From positions 1 to 38,482 of the forward strand of contig NZ_CAJSLV010000096.1 in assembly GCF_907177275.1 (NCBI RefSeq): 38,482 nucleotides of DNA, given 5' to 3'. The stretch comes from Actinacidiphila cocklensis. GTDB taxonomy: Bacteria > Actinomycetota > Actinomycetes > Streptomycetales > Streptomycetaceae. The notes beneath the pieces were generated by a model. That model saw nothing but the letters and a program-made list of their open reading frames with translations, ran no database searches and was not told the origin of the DNA. The position numbers and the translations under genes were made by a program. Shown one piece after another: positions 23,672 to 32,358 of this stretch; the stretch's first letter is position 1; each line of letters opens with the position of its first letter.

Positions 23672-24856
23672 TCAGTGTCCGGCTCGACCGTGGTGGCCAT
23701 GGGCACCCTGCCCGGTGTCCGCCGGGGCGGGTGCGCCGCCCATAGCGCGGAGCATGGCGGCCCCGCCGCTGTGCAGGAAGCGCGTCACGAAGGCGGCGGC
23801 CAGCAGGAGGAAGGCGATGTTGAGGTACGTGGTGTAGTTCCAGGTCACCCCCTGCGTCGGGATCTTGGCGTCGGCCTGGTCGGGGATGAGGCCGAGGCCG
23901 CCGAAGAGGGACTCGACGACGTATCCGGCGATGACCATGGTCGTGTAGAAGGTGCCGAGCAGGAAGAGCGTCATCCGGACGCCGTAGTACTTCCGGTAGA
24001 TGTTCAGGATGGGCAGGATCAGCAGGTCGGCGAAAATGAAGGCGACCACTCCGCCGAAGCTGATGCCGCCCTTCCACAGCACGACGGCCAGCGGCACGTT
24101 CCCGATCGAACACACGAAAGACAGCATCGCTACCAGCGGCCCGACCAGCGGTCCCCACACCTTCGACACCAGCGGGTGGCCCTCGAAGAAGAAGTGCCGC
24201 CAGAAAGAATCAGGGACCCAGGCGGCGATGGCACCGGCGATGAGCAGGCCCACGACGAGGTCGCGCAGGATCGCCGCCCATTCCATAACGAATACGCTCG
24301 CAACCGCGGTGAACCCCTCGCCGGAACCCAGTCGCCGTATGAAGGAGCCGTCCCCGTGCACGGACATGTCCATCGCCGCGTGCCCCTCCATGGCCCCCGA
24401 CAGCCCCCGTTCGGCCTGCTCCCTGGCCTGGCACAGCAGAATGTCCCGCAGGAGGAGGCGGAAGAGCACCGCCAACAGCGCGATCATGACCGGCCCGCCC
24501 ACGAACTCCGCGGCCGTGAACTGCCACCCCATCAGCAGCGCGAGGATCACACCCAGTTCGACGACCAGGTTCGTCGAGGCGATCTCGAACGCCATGGCGG
24601 CGGTGAAGTCCGCTCCTTTGCGGAACAGTGAGCGTGCCAGTGCCACAGCGGCGTAGGAGCAGGACGACGACGCGATGCCGAATGCCGAGGCGGTCGCCAG
24701 CGTGCGCGGCCGGTCGTCACCCAGCATCCGGACGACCGTGGCCCGGCGGACGACCGCCTGGACGACGGCGGACAAGGTGAAGCCCAGGATCAGGGCCCAG
24801 GTGATCTCCCAGGTCATCGAACCGGTGATGGACAGCGCGTGAATGATCGGGTCCAC
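23672..24856 (-). CDS. COG0701/DUF318-type permease (ArsP/YraQ-like)
   Basis: The 394-aa integral membrane protein has about eight to ten hydrophobic segments in two halves joined by a polar loop (REQAERGLSGAMEGHAAMDM). The halves carry the family signatures SSSCSYAAVALARSLFRKGA and SFVCSIGNVPLAVVLWKGG, each with a conserved Cys-Ser. Members include ArsP, which exports trivalent organoarsenicals, and uncharacterised permeases near metal regulators; the substrate here is not certain. The His-rich tail (GAHGHHGRAGH) could bind metal. GTG 24856 follows GGGGAAGG; a longer frame to 24931 would override the palindrome at 24869-24882. The gene stands alone with its own operator-like site. Confidence 0.8.
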   Translation of the reverse strand: MDPIIHALSITGSMTWEITWALILGFTLSAVVQAVVRRATVVRMLGDDRPRTLATASAFGIASSSCSYAAVALARSLFRKGADFTAAMAFEIASTNLVVELGVILALLMGWQFTAAEFVGGPVMIALLAVLFRLLLRDILLCQAREQAERGLSGAMEGHAAMDMSVHGDGSFIRRLGSGEGFTAVASVFVMEWAAILRDLVVGLLIAGAIAAWVPDSFWRHFFFEGHPLVSKVWGPLVGPLVAMLSFVCSIGNVPLAVVLWKGGISFGGVVAFIFADLLILPILNIYRKYYGVRMTLFLLGTFYTTMVIAGYVVESLFGGLGLIPDQADAKIPTQGVTWNYTTYLNIAFLLLAAAFVTRFLHSGGAAMLRAMGGAPAPADTGQGAHGHHGRAGH

Positions 24857-24868
24857 CGTCTTCGCCTT

Positions 24869-24885
24869 CCCCCGCGCGGGGGTAT
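24869..24885 (-). promoter_or_regulatory. CsoR-like GC palindrome over the permease leader
   Basis: The minus strand reads ATACCCCC-GCGC-GGGGG, a 14-bp perfect palindrome (24869-24882) with ATA on one flank only. CsoR/RcnR/CstR-type metal or sulfur sensors bind TACCCC..GGGGTA operators. Its position, 13 bp before the start and touching the ribosome site, suits repression. No CsoR-like gene is in the window. Confidence 0.5.
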
Positions 24886-24955
24886 CCCATGCATGAGTGC
24901 CGAGGGCAGACCCGTACGAGCTTCCAGGCAACCATCCCGTCTGGGAGGATGCGGT

Positions 24956-25227
24956 ATGCGAACCGGTGACCGTCAGCAGCGCCGGCGCCGCGAACGCGCG
25001 GAGGCCGGGGAAACCTTCAACGAGATCGTGCGACGCTCCGCCCGACGGCGCTCGTGGGCATTCTGGCCGTGGCGCTCCTTCTGGCTGTGGTCGGCGTCCT
25101 GTTCGTCCCGGCGCCGTTCAAAACGGCGGCTGTCGGCTTGGTCGGCGTGCCGGTCATCGCCTGGATGACGAGGCGTGACCACAGAGAGCCTTCTCCGCCC
25201 GGCGGCGTCCACTCCGAAGAACCCTGA
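24956..25227 (+). pseudogene. small basic membrane protein, probable frameshift
   Basis: ATG 24956 follows GGGAGGATGCGGT and gives MRTGDRQQRRRRERAEAGET and NEIVRRSA. The hydrophobic continuation ALVGILAVALLLAVVGVLFV, PAPFKTAAVGLVGVPVIAW and MTRRDHREPSPPGGVHSEEP, ending at 25225-25227, is in another frame. Together they form a normal small protein with a basic start, two membrane segments and a charged tail. A one-base change near 25040 explains the break. Alternatively only the second part is used, from GTG 25054 (57 aa). Function unknown. Confidence 0.5.
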
Positions 25228-25423
25228 GCCCACCGCTATGCACTGGGCGCCGGTCACTGCCGCCGGGGCTCGCTCACCGTCCCACCGGGCAGCGATGGGG
25301 CCGTGGTGCGACGGGACGCTGATGTCCTGGTTTGCTGCGGCGATGGTGCGTAGAGTCAGCGGCTGGTGTGCCGGGAAGTCTGGTCGGCGGTCGCTGTGTG
25401 CTGCCGTCGAGCCGGAGGTTCTC

Positions 25424-25783
25424 GTGTCCCGTCTGCGTCGTCGCCTTGTTGCCTGGCGGACCGTCCGTGGTGGGCATCGCCGCATGGTGGTGGAGCGTCA
25501 CGATCCCGAGCGGCTCGTGGTGCGCGTGCAGGGCAGTCCGGATTATGCGCGGTTGGGCGCGGACCTGAGTGCTCTGCTGTCCAGCGGTCCGGAGCAGGCC
25601 CACGTCGACCTCGCTGATACGGATCTGGTCGTGGGTATCGGGACGGTGTTCACCCTGGTTTCGGCCGTGGCGATTGCCCACCACACTCGGGTGACGGTGC
25701 ACCGGGCCAGTGCCGAGCAGCGCTCGGTGCTGCGCAGGTTCGGCTTGGACAGCGTCCTGGTGTACAGCGATGAGGAGCCCTGA
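25424..25783 (+). CDS. STAS-like (anti-sigma-factor-antagonist-like) protein
   Basis: The 119-aa protein begins at GTG 25424 behind a strong GGAGG. The predicted fold alternates strands and helices as in STAS domains: RLVVRVQGSPDYARLGADLS, EQAHVDLADTDLVVGIGTVF, ALAIAHHTRVTVHRA-type strand, and SVLRRFGLDSVLVYSDEEP at the end. STAS proteins usually switch anti-sigma factors through a phosphorylated Ser; the usual D-S-x-G site reads DTDLVVGIG here, with no clear phospho-Ser, so it may act without phosphorylation. No anti-sigma kinase is adjacent. The upstream open frame to 25175 looks noncoding; 25228-25423 holds nothing else. Confidence 0.6.
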   Translation: MSRLRRRLVAWRTVRGGHRRMVVERHDPERLVVRVQGSPDYARLGADLSALLSSGPEQAHVDLADTDLVVGIGTVFTLVSAVAIAHHTRVTVHRASAEQRSVLRRFGLDSVLVYSDEEP

Positions 25784-25836
25784 CCGCAGCCATCGGCTCG
25801 TCGCCGGGCGGTCGCGTCGGTCAGCGGCGTCCGGGT

Positions 25837-27135
25837 TCAGGCGAGGGCGAAGTAGCGCAGCCACAGGTAGGCGGCGGAGACGGCGAGGGTGGCGGCGGTG
25901 ACGACGAGGCCGTAGCGGGTGAACTGCCAGAAGCTGATGGGTTGTCGGGCCCTTTCGGCGATGCCGAGGACGACGACGTTGGCCGAGGCGCCGATCGCGG
26001 TGGCGTTGCCGCCGAGGTCGGCGCCTGCGGCAAGTGCCCACCACATGACGTGGTCCTTGTCGCCGCCGAGGTGGTGGACGAGGTCGGCGGTGACCGGGGC
26101 CATGGTGGCGACGTAGGGGATGTTGTCCACGACGCCGGACAGGATGCCGGAGGCGCCGAGCATCAGCATGGAGCCGCCGAGTTCCTTGTCGCCGACCGCG
26201 TCGGCCAGGGCGTTGGAGACGTGGCCGATGACGCCGGTGTCGATGAGGCCGCCGATCATGACGAACAAGCCGGCGAAGAAGGCGAGAGTGGGCCACTCGA
26301 CCTCCGACAGGACTTCGTTGGTGTCAGCGGCGGAAATGGCTACCAGCAGGCCTGCGCCGAGCAGGGCGACGATGCTGGGGGCGAAGTCCAGCACAGGGTG
26401 CAGGACGAACCCGGCGATGACCAGGCCCAGCACGCTCAAGCCCTGGACGAGCATCCGCGGGTCGCGGATCGCCTCGCGCTCGTCCAGCGCCATGACCTCG
26501 GCGGCCCGGTCGGCGTCATGGACGAAGGCCGACCTGAACAGCACCCTCGCCAGGGCGATCAGGACCAGGACGAGGACGGCGGCCAGGGGGGCGAGGTGGA
26601 CGAGGAAGTCGTTGAAGGTCAGGCCGGCGCGGCTGCCGATGATGATGTTCGGGGGGTCGCCGACCAGGGTCGCTATGCCGCCGATGTTGGACGCGAACAC
26701 TTCCGCGATCAGGAACGGCGCTGCCGGCAGTGCGAGGCGTTCGCAGACCAGCAGGGTGACGGGGGCGACCAGCAGGACGGTGGTGACGTTGTCCAGCAGC
26801 GCGGAGGCGGTCGCGGTGATGACGATGAGCATGACCATGACCCGGAACGGCCGCGCGCGGGCCTTCTTCGCCGCCCAGATCGCCAGGTACTCGAACAGTC
26901 CGGTGCGCTTCAGGACGCCGACGATCATCATCATGCCCATGAGCAGGAAGATGACGTTCCAGTCGATACCCGAATCCACCGAGTAGAACGCGGAGGTGTC
27001 GTCGGTGGCGCCGATCAGCAGCATCAGGCCGGCGCCGCCGAGGGCGGCGGCGACCCGGTGGATCTTCTCGCTGATGATCAGGGCGTAGGTGCCGGCGAAG
27101 ACGGCCACGGCGGCCCAGGCGTGCCAGTCGTTCAT
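25837..27135 (-). CDS. NhaD/ArsB-type ion transporter (IT superfamily)
   Basis: The 432-aa membrane protein has about 11-12 hydrophobic segments in two inverted halves. Signature loops are GGIATLVGDPPNIIIGSRAG and GADLGGNATAIGASANVVVL, with SALLDNVTTVLL and SGVVDNIPYVATMAP on the opposing hairpins. This pattern is shared by NhaD Na+/H+ antiporters, ArsB and the P-protein family; sodium/proton exchange is the best guess. Its ATG overlaps the stop of the CBS gene by 4 bp (27132-27135), so it is the last gene of a three-gene operon with a CPA1 antiporter. Confidence 0.85.
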   Translation of the reverse strand: MNDWHAWAAVAVFAGTYALIISEKIHRVAAALGGAGLMLLIGATDDTSAFYSVDSGIDWNVIFLLMGMMMIVGVLKRTGLFEYLAIWAAKKARARPFRVMVMLIVITATASALLDNVTTVLLVAPVTLLVCERLALPAAPFLIAEVFASNIGGIATLVGDPPNIIIGSRAGLTFNDFLVHLAPLAAVLVLVLIALARVLFRSAFVHDADRAAEVMALDEREAIRDPRMLVQGLSVLGLVIAGFVLHPVLDFAPSIVALLGAGLLVAISAADTNEVLSEVEWPTLAFFAGLFVMIGGLIDTGVIGHVSNALADAVGDKELGGSMLMLGASGILSGVVDNIPYVATMAPVTADLVHHLGGDKDHVMWWALAAGADLGGNATAIGASANVVVLGIAERARQPISFWQFTRYGLVVTAATLAVSAAYLWLRYFALA

Positions 27136-27596
27136 GTCACCTCAAGGAGTCGGTCGAGCAGGTGGGAGGCGGTGATGACGCCCAGCAGGCGGTCGCCGTC
27201 GCGGGAGTCCACGACGGCGACCAGGGGGCTGCGCTCGCGGGCCATCAGCGCGGCCACCTCCAGGGCGGTGTCGTCCGCGTCGGCGACCGACGCCTTGGTG
27301 CGCTCGCGAGGTTCGTTCGGCAGGGTGTCGGCCACGGAACGGCCGGCCAGGGCCTGGCAGAGCCGGTCGGCGTGGTGCTCGTCGACGACCGCGGCCAGTG
27401 CGGGGTCCTCGATGACGTAGGCGGGCACCAGCAGCTTCACCAGCCGGGAGGCCGGCAGCACCGCGTAGGGTGCCCCGTCCGCGTCGACCACCAGCACTCC
27501 GGGCAGCTTCTGGACCGCCAGCATCCGGGCCGCCTCCAGGGCGTCACTGTCCAGCGTCACTGTGGGGTAGTCGGTGGCGAGTTCAGCTGCGCGCAT
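27132..27596 (-). CDS. tandem CBS-domain protein
   Basis: The 154-aa protein consists of two CBS motifs: residues about 4-62 (ATDYPTVTLDSDALEAARML, GVLVVDADGAPYAVLPASRL) and about 95-150 (ADDTALEVAALMARERSPLV, VVDSRDGDRLLGVITASHLL). Such pairs form a Bateman module that binds adenosyl ligands and gates enzymes or transporters. ATG 27596 lies 14 bp inside the end of the CPA1 gene, and the stop overlaps the NhaD/ArsB start, so all three are translationally linked. A regulatory role on one or both carriers is inferred from this arrangement; the ligand is unknown. Confidence 0.85.
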   Translation of the reverse strand: MRAAELATDYPTVTLDSDALEAARMLAVQKLPGVLVVDADGAPYAVLPASRLVKLLVPAYVIEDPALAAVVDEHHADRLCQALAGRSVADTLPNEPRERTKASVADADDTALEVAALMARERSPLVAVVDSRDGDRLLGVITASHLLDRLLEVT

Positions 27597-28893
27597 CGTC
27601 GGTCTCCTCCGTACGGGCCGCGGGTTTCGGCACCCGGGCTTCCACAGAAGTCTCACCCCTGGGCGCCGTGTCACCGCCAGCGGTGACCTCGGCGGCGGGC
27701 GGGTCGTCGTCGGGGATGCCCACCAGGTCCTCCACGTCGAACATCCGGGCGATGGGCACGTCGGTGCTGGAGTGCGCCACGATGGAGAACGCGATACACA
27801 CCGCGATCAGCGTGTAGGCCTGCTCCCCGTGCGGGATGCCGGACTGCAGCACCAGCAGGCCGTAGACCACCGACGCGAAGCCCTTCGGACCGAACCACGC
27901 GGCCGTGTACTTCTCGCGCCGGTTGATGCCGGTCCCGGCCAGCGAGAGCAGCAGCGACGCCGGTCGGATGAGCACGATCGCGAGGACCACCGCGACGTAG
28001 CCGCCGAGCGGCAGGTCGGCGAACAGGCCGGGGGTGAGCAGGGATCCGAAGACCAGCAGGGCGGCGAACTTGCTCAGCTCCGCCAGCGACTCGCCCAGTG
28101 GCTCGAACGCCGCTTTGGACTCCGGCGACACCGAGGCCAGGACCGCGCCGGCCGAAAACGCCGCCAGGTAGGGGTTCGCGTGGGTCAGGTGGCAGGTGGC
28201 GTAGAGGATCACGCCGGTCGCCAGTGGCAGCAGCGGCTGCAGCTTCGGCTCAGCTCCCAGCAGGGGAACCCGCACCAGCAGCGCCACCGCCAGCGGCAGA
28301 ACCATGCCCAGCGCGAGTCCTCCGACCAGTTCCAGGGCGATCTTCGACGGTGAGGCCTCGGCGGTGCCCGCCGTCGGCCCGGCCGCCGCGATCAGCAGCA
28401 GTACCACCGGCAGCGCCAGGCCGTCGTTGACGCCGCTCTCCACGTTCAGCAGTTGCCGCAGGCGGGCCGGGACCTCCCGGCGGCCCACGATCGCCGAGGC
28501 GAACACCGGGTCGGTCGGCGCCAGCACGGCGCCGACCAGGAACGACGTCGTCCAGTCCAGCCCCACCAGAAAGTGGGTGATCACGGCCATCCCGGCGAAC
28601 GCCAGCGGCATCCCTACACCCAGCGCCCGGACCGGGTTGCGCCACGCCGTCCGCAGAGAGGAGAAGGAGATGTGCATGCCGTCGGTGAACAGAACGGCGA
28701 ACAGCGCCAGATCCGCGGTGGTCGCCACGATCCCGCTGCCGGCATCGATGTGGACCAGGCCCAGGACGCCATCGCCGACGAGCGCGCCACCGAGCAGGAA
28801 CAGCAGGGACGTCGAGAGCACCGAGCGGGCCGCAAGCCCCGACAACAGCACCGCCACCAGCAATGCCGTCCCGAAGACGACGATGAGCACCAC
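27583..28893 (-). CDS. CPA1-family cation/proton antiporter (NhaP-like)
   Basis: The 436-aa protein has about 12-13 hydrophobic segments over residues 1-385. Key family motifs are DLALFAVLFTDGM, VGAVLAPTDPVFASAIVG (the TDP of segment 5) and NVESGVNDGLALPVVLLLIA (ND of segment 6), which supply the ion-binding carboxylates, and AAWFGPKGFASVVYGLLVLQ near the end. The C-terminal 50 residues are cytosolic and acidic (DVEDLVGIPDDDPPAAEV). It exports Na+ or K+ in exchange for protons. GTG 28893 follows GGGGG. It leads the operon CPA1 - CBS - NhaD/ArsB, with an inverted repeat in its leader at 28907-28936. Confidence 0.87.
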   Translation of the reverse strand: MVLIVVFGTALLVAVLLSGLAARSVLSTSLLFLLGGALVGDGVLGLVHIDAGSGIVATTADLALFAVLFTDGMHISFSSLRTAWRNPVRALGVGMPLAFAGMAVITHFLVGLDWTTSFLVGAVLAPTDPVFASAIVGRREVPARLRQLLNVESGVNDGLALPVVLLLIAAAGPTAGTAEASPSKIALELVGGLALGMVLPLAVALLVRVPLLGAEPKLQPLLPLATGVILYATCHLTHANPYLAAFSAGAVLASVSPESKAAFEPLGESLAELSKFAALLVFGSLLTPGLFADLPLGGYVAVVLAIVLIRPASLLLSLAGTGINRREKYTAAWFGPKGFASVVYGLLVLQSGIPHGEQAYTLIAVCIAFSIVAHSSTDVPIARMFDVEDLVGIPDDDPPAAEVTAGGDTAPRGETSVEARVPKPAARTEETDDARS

Positions 28894-28906
28894 GACAAGC
28901 CCCCGA

Positions 28907-28936
28907 TCGGCGAAGAGAGTTCTCTCGTATCGCCGA
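28907..28936 (-). promoter_or_regulatory. inverted repeat in antiporter leader
   Basis: TCGGCGA (28907-28913) pairs with TCGCCGA (28930-28936), enclosing GAGAG-TT-CTCTC (28915-28926). The symmetric site lies 13-43 bp before the start codon, so it could be an operator or an RNA hairpin over the leader. Confidence 0.4.
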
Positions 28937-29161
28937 CCAGGCTTCCCGGCACACCACCGGTAAACTTACACGATCAATACGCAATCTTGACGGTTCTCGC
29001 GGTCCTTGTGAGGTGAGCTCGCGGAGTCGGCGCGACGCACCGGGCTGTCACGGTCGTGCCTGGCGCACATGACCGGATGAGAGGCAGTCTCATGGGTAGG
29101 CGGGCGGGAACCGCCCATCGATGTCACCGGTGGAGGTGGCGACCACGGAGGTGCCTGGAGC

Positions 29162-30604
29162 GTGCTGGACAGCGAGCGGGCCGACAGGTGGCTGCGCCGG
29201 GCGGGCAAGGCCGTCGGAGGTGCGGCTGCCCTCGTGGTGGTCAGTGCCGCATCGATCTGGCTGGCGGTCCAGCTGACCCCGATGCAGTCGGTGTCGGCCG
29301 CGGGCCAGACTGTACAGGTGGGCGCCGCGCGACCCGGGACGAGCCTGTCCGGGCCGGGGGAGCTGGACCTGTTCGGCGAGGCCATCGCCACCCGGCCGCA
29401 CTTCGACGGCCCCATCCGCCCCCGCCTGAAACTCGCCCACATCGACCTCGGATCGCAGATCGACGACGCGGCCCACAACGGTGGTGACGAGCTGCTGCCG
29501 GTCCTGAGCAGGCGACTGGCCTCGGGCTGGTTGCGGTATTGCCTGTGGGAATCCCTGATCGCCGCCGGATGCGCCGCGACCATCGCGGTGGCCGTCGCCG
29601 GGGTCCGCCGCGACTCTCGGCGGACCATGGTGGCGATGACGGCTGCCGCCGTGGCATCGGTGTGCGTGGCCAACGCCGTGGGGGTCTATCTGCTGGCCTC
29701 CGGAACACCCCGGGTACTGCGGCAGGTCCGCACCCTGGACGACCTCGTGGGACGCACCCCCGCGCAGCCGGTACCGGCCGCCAAGGGCGAGGAGCTGACC
29801 GGAGTGCGCCTGGTCGTACTCGGGGACTCCACCGCCGCGGGAATCGGCAACCGGCTGGTCGACCACCCGACGCCGGCGGACAGGACCTGCGGTCGCAGCG
29901 CGGACTCCTACGCGGCCGACCTCGCGGCCGTCAACGACTGGAAGGTGCTGAACCTGGCCTGCCAGGGGGCGACGGTGACCGACGGGATCCTCGGCGTGCA
30001 GACCCGCGGCGACGACGTGATCCCACCCCAGTTGGCCGTCGCCCAGCGCGCCACCGGCGCATCGACCGTCATCGTCAGCATCGGCGCCAACGACCTGAAC
30101 TGGGCGGTACTGACCGGCCTGTGCGCGAGGTCACCCGTGTGCGACGACAAGGCATCCACCGCCTACTTCACCGAACAGCTCGCCGCGTTCACCCAGAACT
30201 ACCTCGACCTGCTCCAGCAGCTCTCCGATCTCCCGCACCACCCCGACGTGATCGTCAACGACTACTACGAACCCTTCGGCCCCGACACCGGATGCCTGAA
30301 GAAGGACGGCATCACCCCCGCAAAAGCCCAGGTGCTGCGCTCCCGGCTCGCCGACCTCAACACCGTCCTGGAAAACGGTGCTGAGGCCTTCCACTTCACC
30401 AGCGTCCGCCCCCGCTTCGACGGACACCGCCTGTGCAGCAAGCAGCCCTTCGTCCAGAACTCCGCAGACAAGGCACCACTGCACCCCACGGCCGCCGGTG
30501 AACTCGCCATCGCGCTGGCCGACCAGCAGGCACTGAGCCAGCTCCAGCAACCCGGGTACGCCGAACCGTCCCCTTCGGCAGACCCACCCCCGGCTTCGCC
30601 GTGA
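29162..30604 (+). CDS. membrane-anchored SGNH/GDSL hydrolase
   Basis: The 480-aa protein has an N-terminal membrane segment (about 19-40), a first extracytoplasmic stretch, and two more hydrophobic segments (about 125-148 and 155-178). The C-terminal SGNH hydrolase domain has block I VVLGDSTAAGIGNRL (nucleophile Ser in GDST), Gly in NLACQGATVTDG, block III SIGANDLNW, and block V APLHPTAAGELAIA with the catalytic His. Conserved Cys residues suit an exported domain. SGNH enzymes are esterases or lipases; the substrate is unknown, with cell-envelope acyl groups a reasonable guess. GTG 29162 lies behind GGAG. It diverges from the antiporter operon; 28894-29161 is the shared regulatory interval. 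Confidence 0.83.
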   Translation: MLDSERADRWLRRAGKAVGGAAALVVVSAASIWLAVQLTPMQSVSAAGQTVQVGAARPGTSLSGPGELDLFGEAIATRPHFDGPIRPRLKLAHIDLGSQIDDAAHNGGDELLPVLSRRLASGWLRYCLWESLIAAGCAATIAVAVAGVRRDSRRTMVAMTAAAVASVCVANAVGVYLLASGTPRVLRQVRTLDDLVGRTPAQPVPAAKGEELTGVRLVVLGDSTAAGIGNRLVDHPTPADRTCGRSADSYAADLAAVNDWKVLNLACQGATVTDGILGVQTRGDDVIPPQLAVAQRATGASTVIVSIGANDLNWAVLTGLCARSPVCDDKASTAYFTEQLAAFTQNYLDLLQQLSDLPHHPDVIVNDYYEPFGPDTGCLKKDGITPAKAQVLRSRLADLNTVLENGAEAFHFTSVRPRFDGHRLCSKQPFVQNSADKAPLHPTAAGELAIALADQQALSQLQQPGYAEPSPSADPPPASP

Positions 30605-30957
30605 TAGGGCGGATGGTCCCCGTCCCGACCACAGGACCGAACAGAGCACCCAGCGGCGAGCCGCCGCCGACAGGGCCAGAAACCCGTGCCTGCCGGCATC
30701 ACTGATATCGGCGCCGAGCAGACCGCCCACTGCCTCGGCCACGACCCGTCCGATCAGCCGACGGCCCGCGCCACGACGAGGCCGTCAAGCCGCTGTTGAG
30801 CCGGGCCGACCTCATACCGTCGTCTTCTGTTCCGACGTGATCTCCACGCTCGACCCGGAGGGCACCCTTCCTCACCCCCAAGCGCCGTCAAAGCCGGCGC
30901 ACCGGCCCTCACGGTCGGCGAAAGCCTCCTTGTGCTATGTGCTGCGAAAGGCTCTCC
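30605..30957 (+). other. 353-bp interval without a gene, leader of APC permease
   Basis: No frame has convincing coding character on either strand. The last 60 bp before 30958 hold the permease ribosome site (AAAGG). I looked for a known cation-responsive riboswitch and could not match one. Confidence 0.4.
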
Positions 30958-32358
30958 ATGATTCTCCGCGGACGTGCCCGGCCATCTGTCGGTTCGCCGG
31001 CGGCCGTCTCCGCCGGGCCTCGGCGTTCGGTGCTGTTCTTCGCGTTCTCCTTCGCGGTGATCGCCGATCCCGTCTCGTCCGTGGCTTATGCCATCGAGGC
31101 GGCACTTCGCGCGCTGAAAGGTGATCTTGCGCTGCTGATGCCCACGATGTCCCTGGTGGTGGGCCTGGTCGTCGTGGTGACGGCGAACTACTGGCAGCTC
31201 GTGCGGCGCTTCCCCAAAGGGGGCGGTGCCGCCGCGGCGGCAGGGCGGGCGTTCGGCCCCCAGTGGACGTTCCTCCCGATCGGTGCGCTGGTCGTCGACT
31301 TCGTCCTGACCATCGGCGTCTCGATCTCCGCTGCGGCCAGTGCGGCCATCGCCCTCTTCCCGGGCCTGGTTCCTGTCCGGATCCCGCTGGCCCTGGTGCT
31401 GCTCGTGGTGGTCGCGGGACTCACCTGGTTCGGACACGGGGGACGTCTGCTGTTCGCCGTGATGACCGCGGTGTTCGTAGTGGTCTCCGTGAGCGTTCTG
31501 GTCCTCGGTTTCACCTCCCCCCACGCCGTGGGCAGTGCACCGGCCACCACCGATCCCGGACACTCCGCGCTCCTGGCGGTGGTGCTGGCCTTCCCCGTGG
31601 CAATGGCCCTGGCCACCGGCGTCGAAGCGCCGTCCACCGCCATCGCCCAACTCGGCCAGCTCGACGACACCCACCGCCGCCGCTTCGGCCGCGGCACCCT
31701 CGCGCTCCTGGTGGTGATCGTCGGCGGCCTCACCCTGGCACTGACCGCGCTGGCAGTCCGCCTCCACATCGGCATTCCCGCCGCGGACTCCACTCAGATT
31801 GCGGACATCGCACACGCCGCCACCGGCCCCGGCTGGCTCTACGGCGCTTTCCAGCTCACCAGCTCCCTGCTGCTTCTCGCGGCGGCCAGCTCCTCATTCC
31901 AGGCCGGCCCCGGACTCCTCAAGGCCCTTTCCGGCACCGACCGGGCACCCGGTGTGCTGCCGACACCGCTGGGTCGTACCAATCAGCACCACACCCCGTA
32001 CTGGTCGGTGCTGGTCTACCTGTTCGCCGGAGCCCTGGTCGTCCTGGCCGCGGAAGCAAGGGAACAGCGCCTGGTGCTCTTCTACGCCGTCGCGGTGTTC
32101 GTCAGCTTCCTCGTCGGCCTGCTGGCCATGACCAGCTTCGCCCGCCGTGAGGGCAAGACCGCACTGGCCTGCGTCAACGCACTGGCCGCCGGAGCGGTCG
32201 CCTTCACCCTCGCGGTCAACCTGCTGCGTGGCTGGCCCCTGCTGTCCCTGGCGGCGACCCTTGCCATCGCAGCCGGCCTGTACGTCCGGTGGACGAGGGC
32301 CGGCAGACCCACTGGCATCGAGAACGCCGAATCCGCGGCGGAACCGATCGCTGACTGA
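30958..32358 (+). CDS. APC-superfamily amino acid/cation permease
   Basis: The 466-aa protein has 12 predicted membrane segments. The N-terminal block SVLFFAFSFAVIADPVSSVA with AYAIEAAL, and the following NYWQLVRRFPKGGGAAAAAG, match the GxS..G and RxYP/FPxGGGA signatures of the amino acid-polyamine-organocation family, near the KimA/YdaO and Kup-like group. ATGVEAPSTAIAQLG and SSFQAGPGLLKALSG are the later family loops. The substrate may be an amino acid or K+; the sequence does not settle it. ATG 30958 follows AAAGG. There is no cytosolic USP domain at the C-terminus. Confidence 0.72.
   Translation: MILRGRARPSVGSPAAVSAGPRRSVLFFAFSFAVIADPVSSVAYAIEAALRALKGDLALLMPTMSLVVGLVVVVTANYWQLVRRFPKGGGAAAAAGRAFGPQWTFLPIGALVVDFVLTIGVSISAAASAAIALFPGLVPVRIPLALVLLVVVAGLTWFGHGGRLLFAVMTAVFVVVSVSVLVLGFTSPHAVGSAPATTDPGHSALLAVVLAFPVAMALATGVEAPSTAIAQLGQLDDTHRRRFGRGTLALLVVIVGGLTLALTALAVRLHIGIPAADSTQIADIAHAATGPGWLYGAFQLTSSLLLLAAASSSFQAGPGLLKALSGTDRAPGVLPTPLGRTNQHHTPYWSVLVYLFAGALVVLAAEAREQRLVLFYAVAVFVSFLVGLLAMTSFARREGKTALACVNALAAGAVAFTLAVNLLRGWPLLSLAATLAIAAGLYVRWTRAGRPTGIENAESAAEPIAD

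Noticed and set aside
25942..27420. A long plus-strand frame of 492 codons rich in Gly, Asp and Gln
   Set aside because: Its composition is that of an antisense shadow; the minus-strand NhaD/ArsB and CBS genes explain the region.
30605..30957. A cation- or nucleotide-sensing riboswitch in the long permease leader
   Set aside because: No conserved riboswitch core could be matched by eye; only ordinary GC-rich pairing is present.
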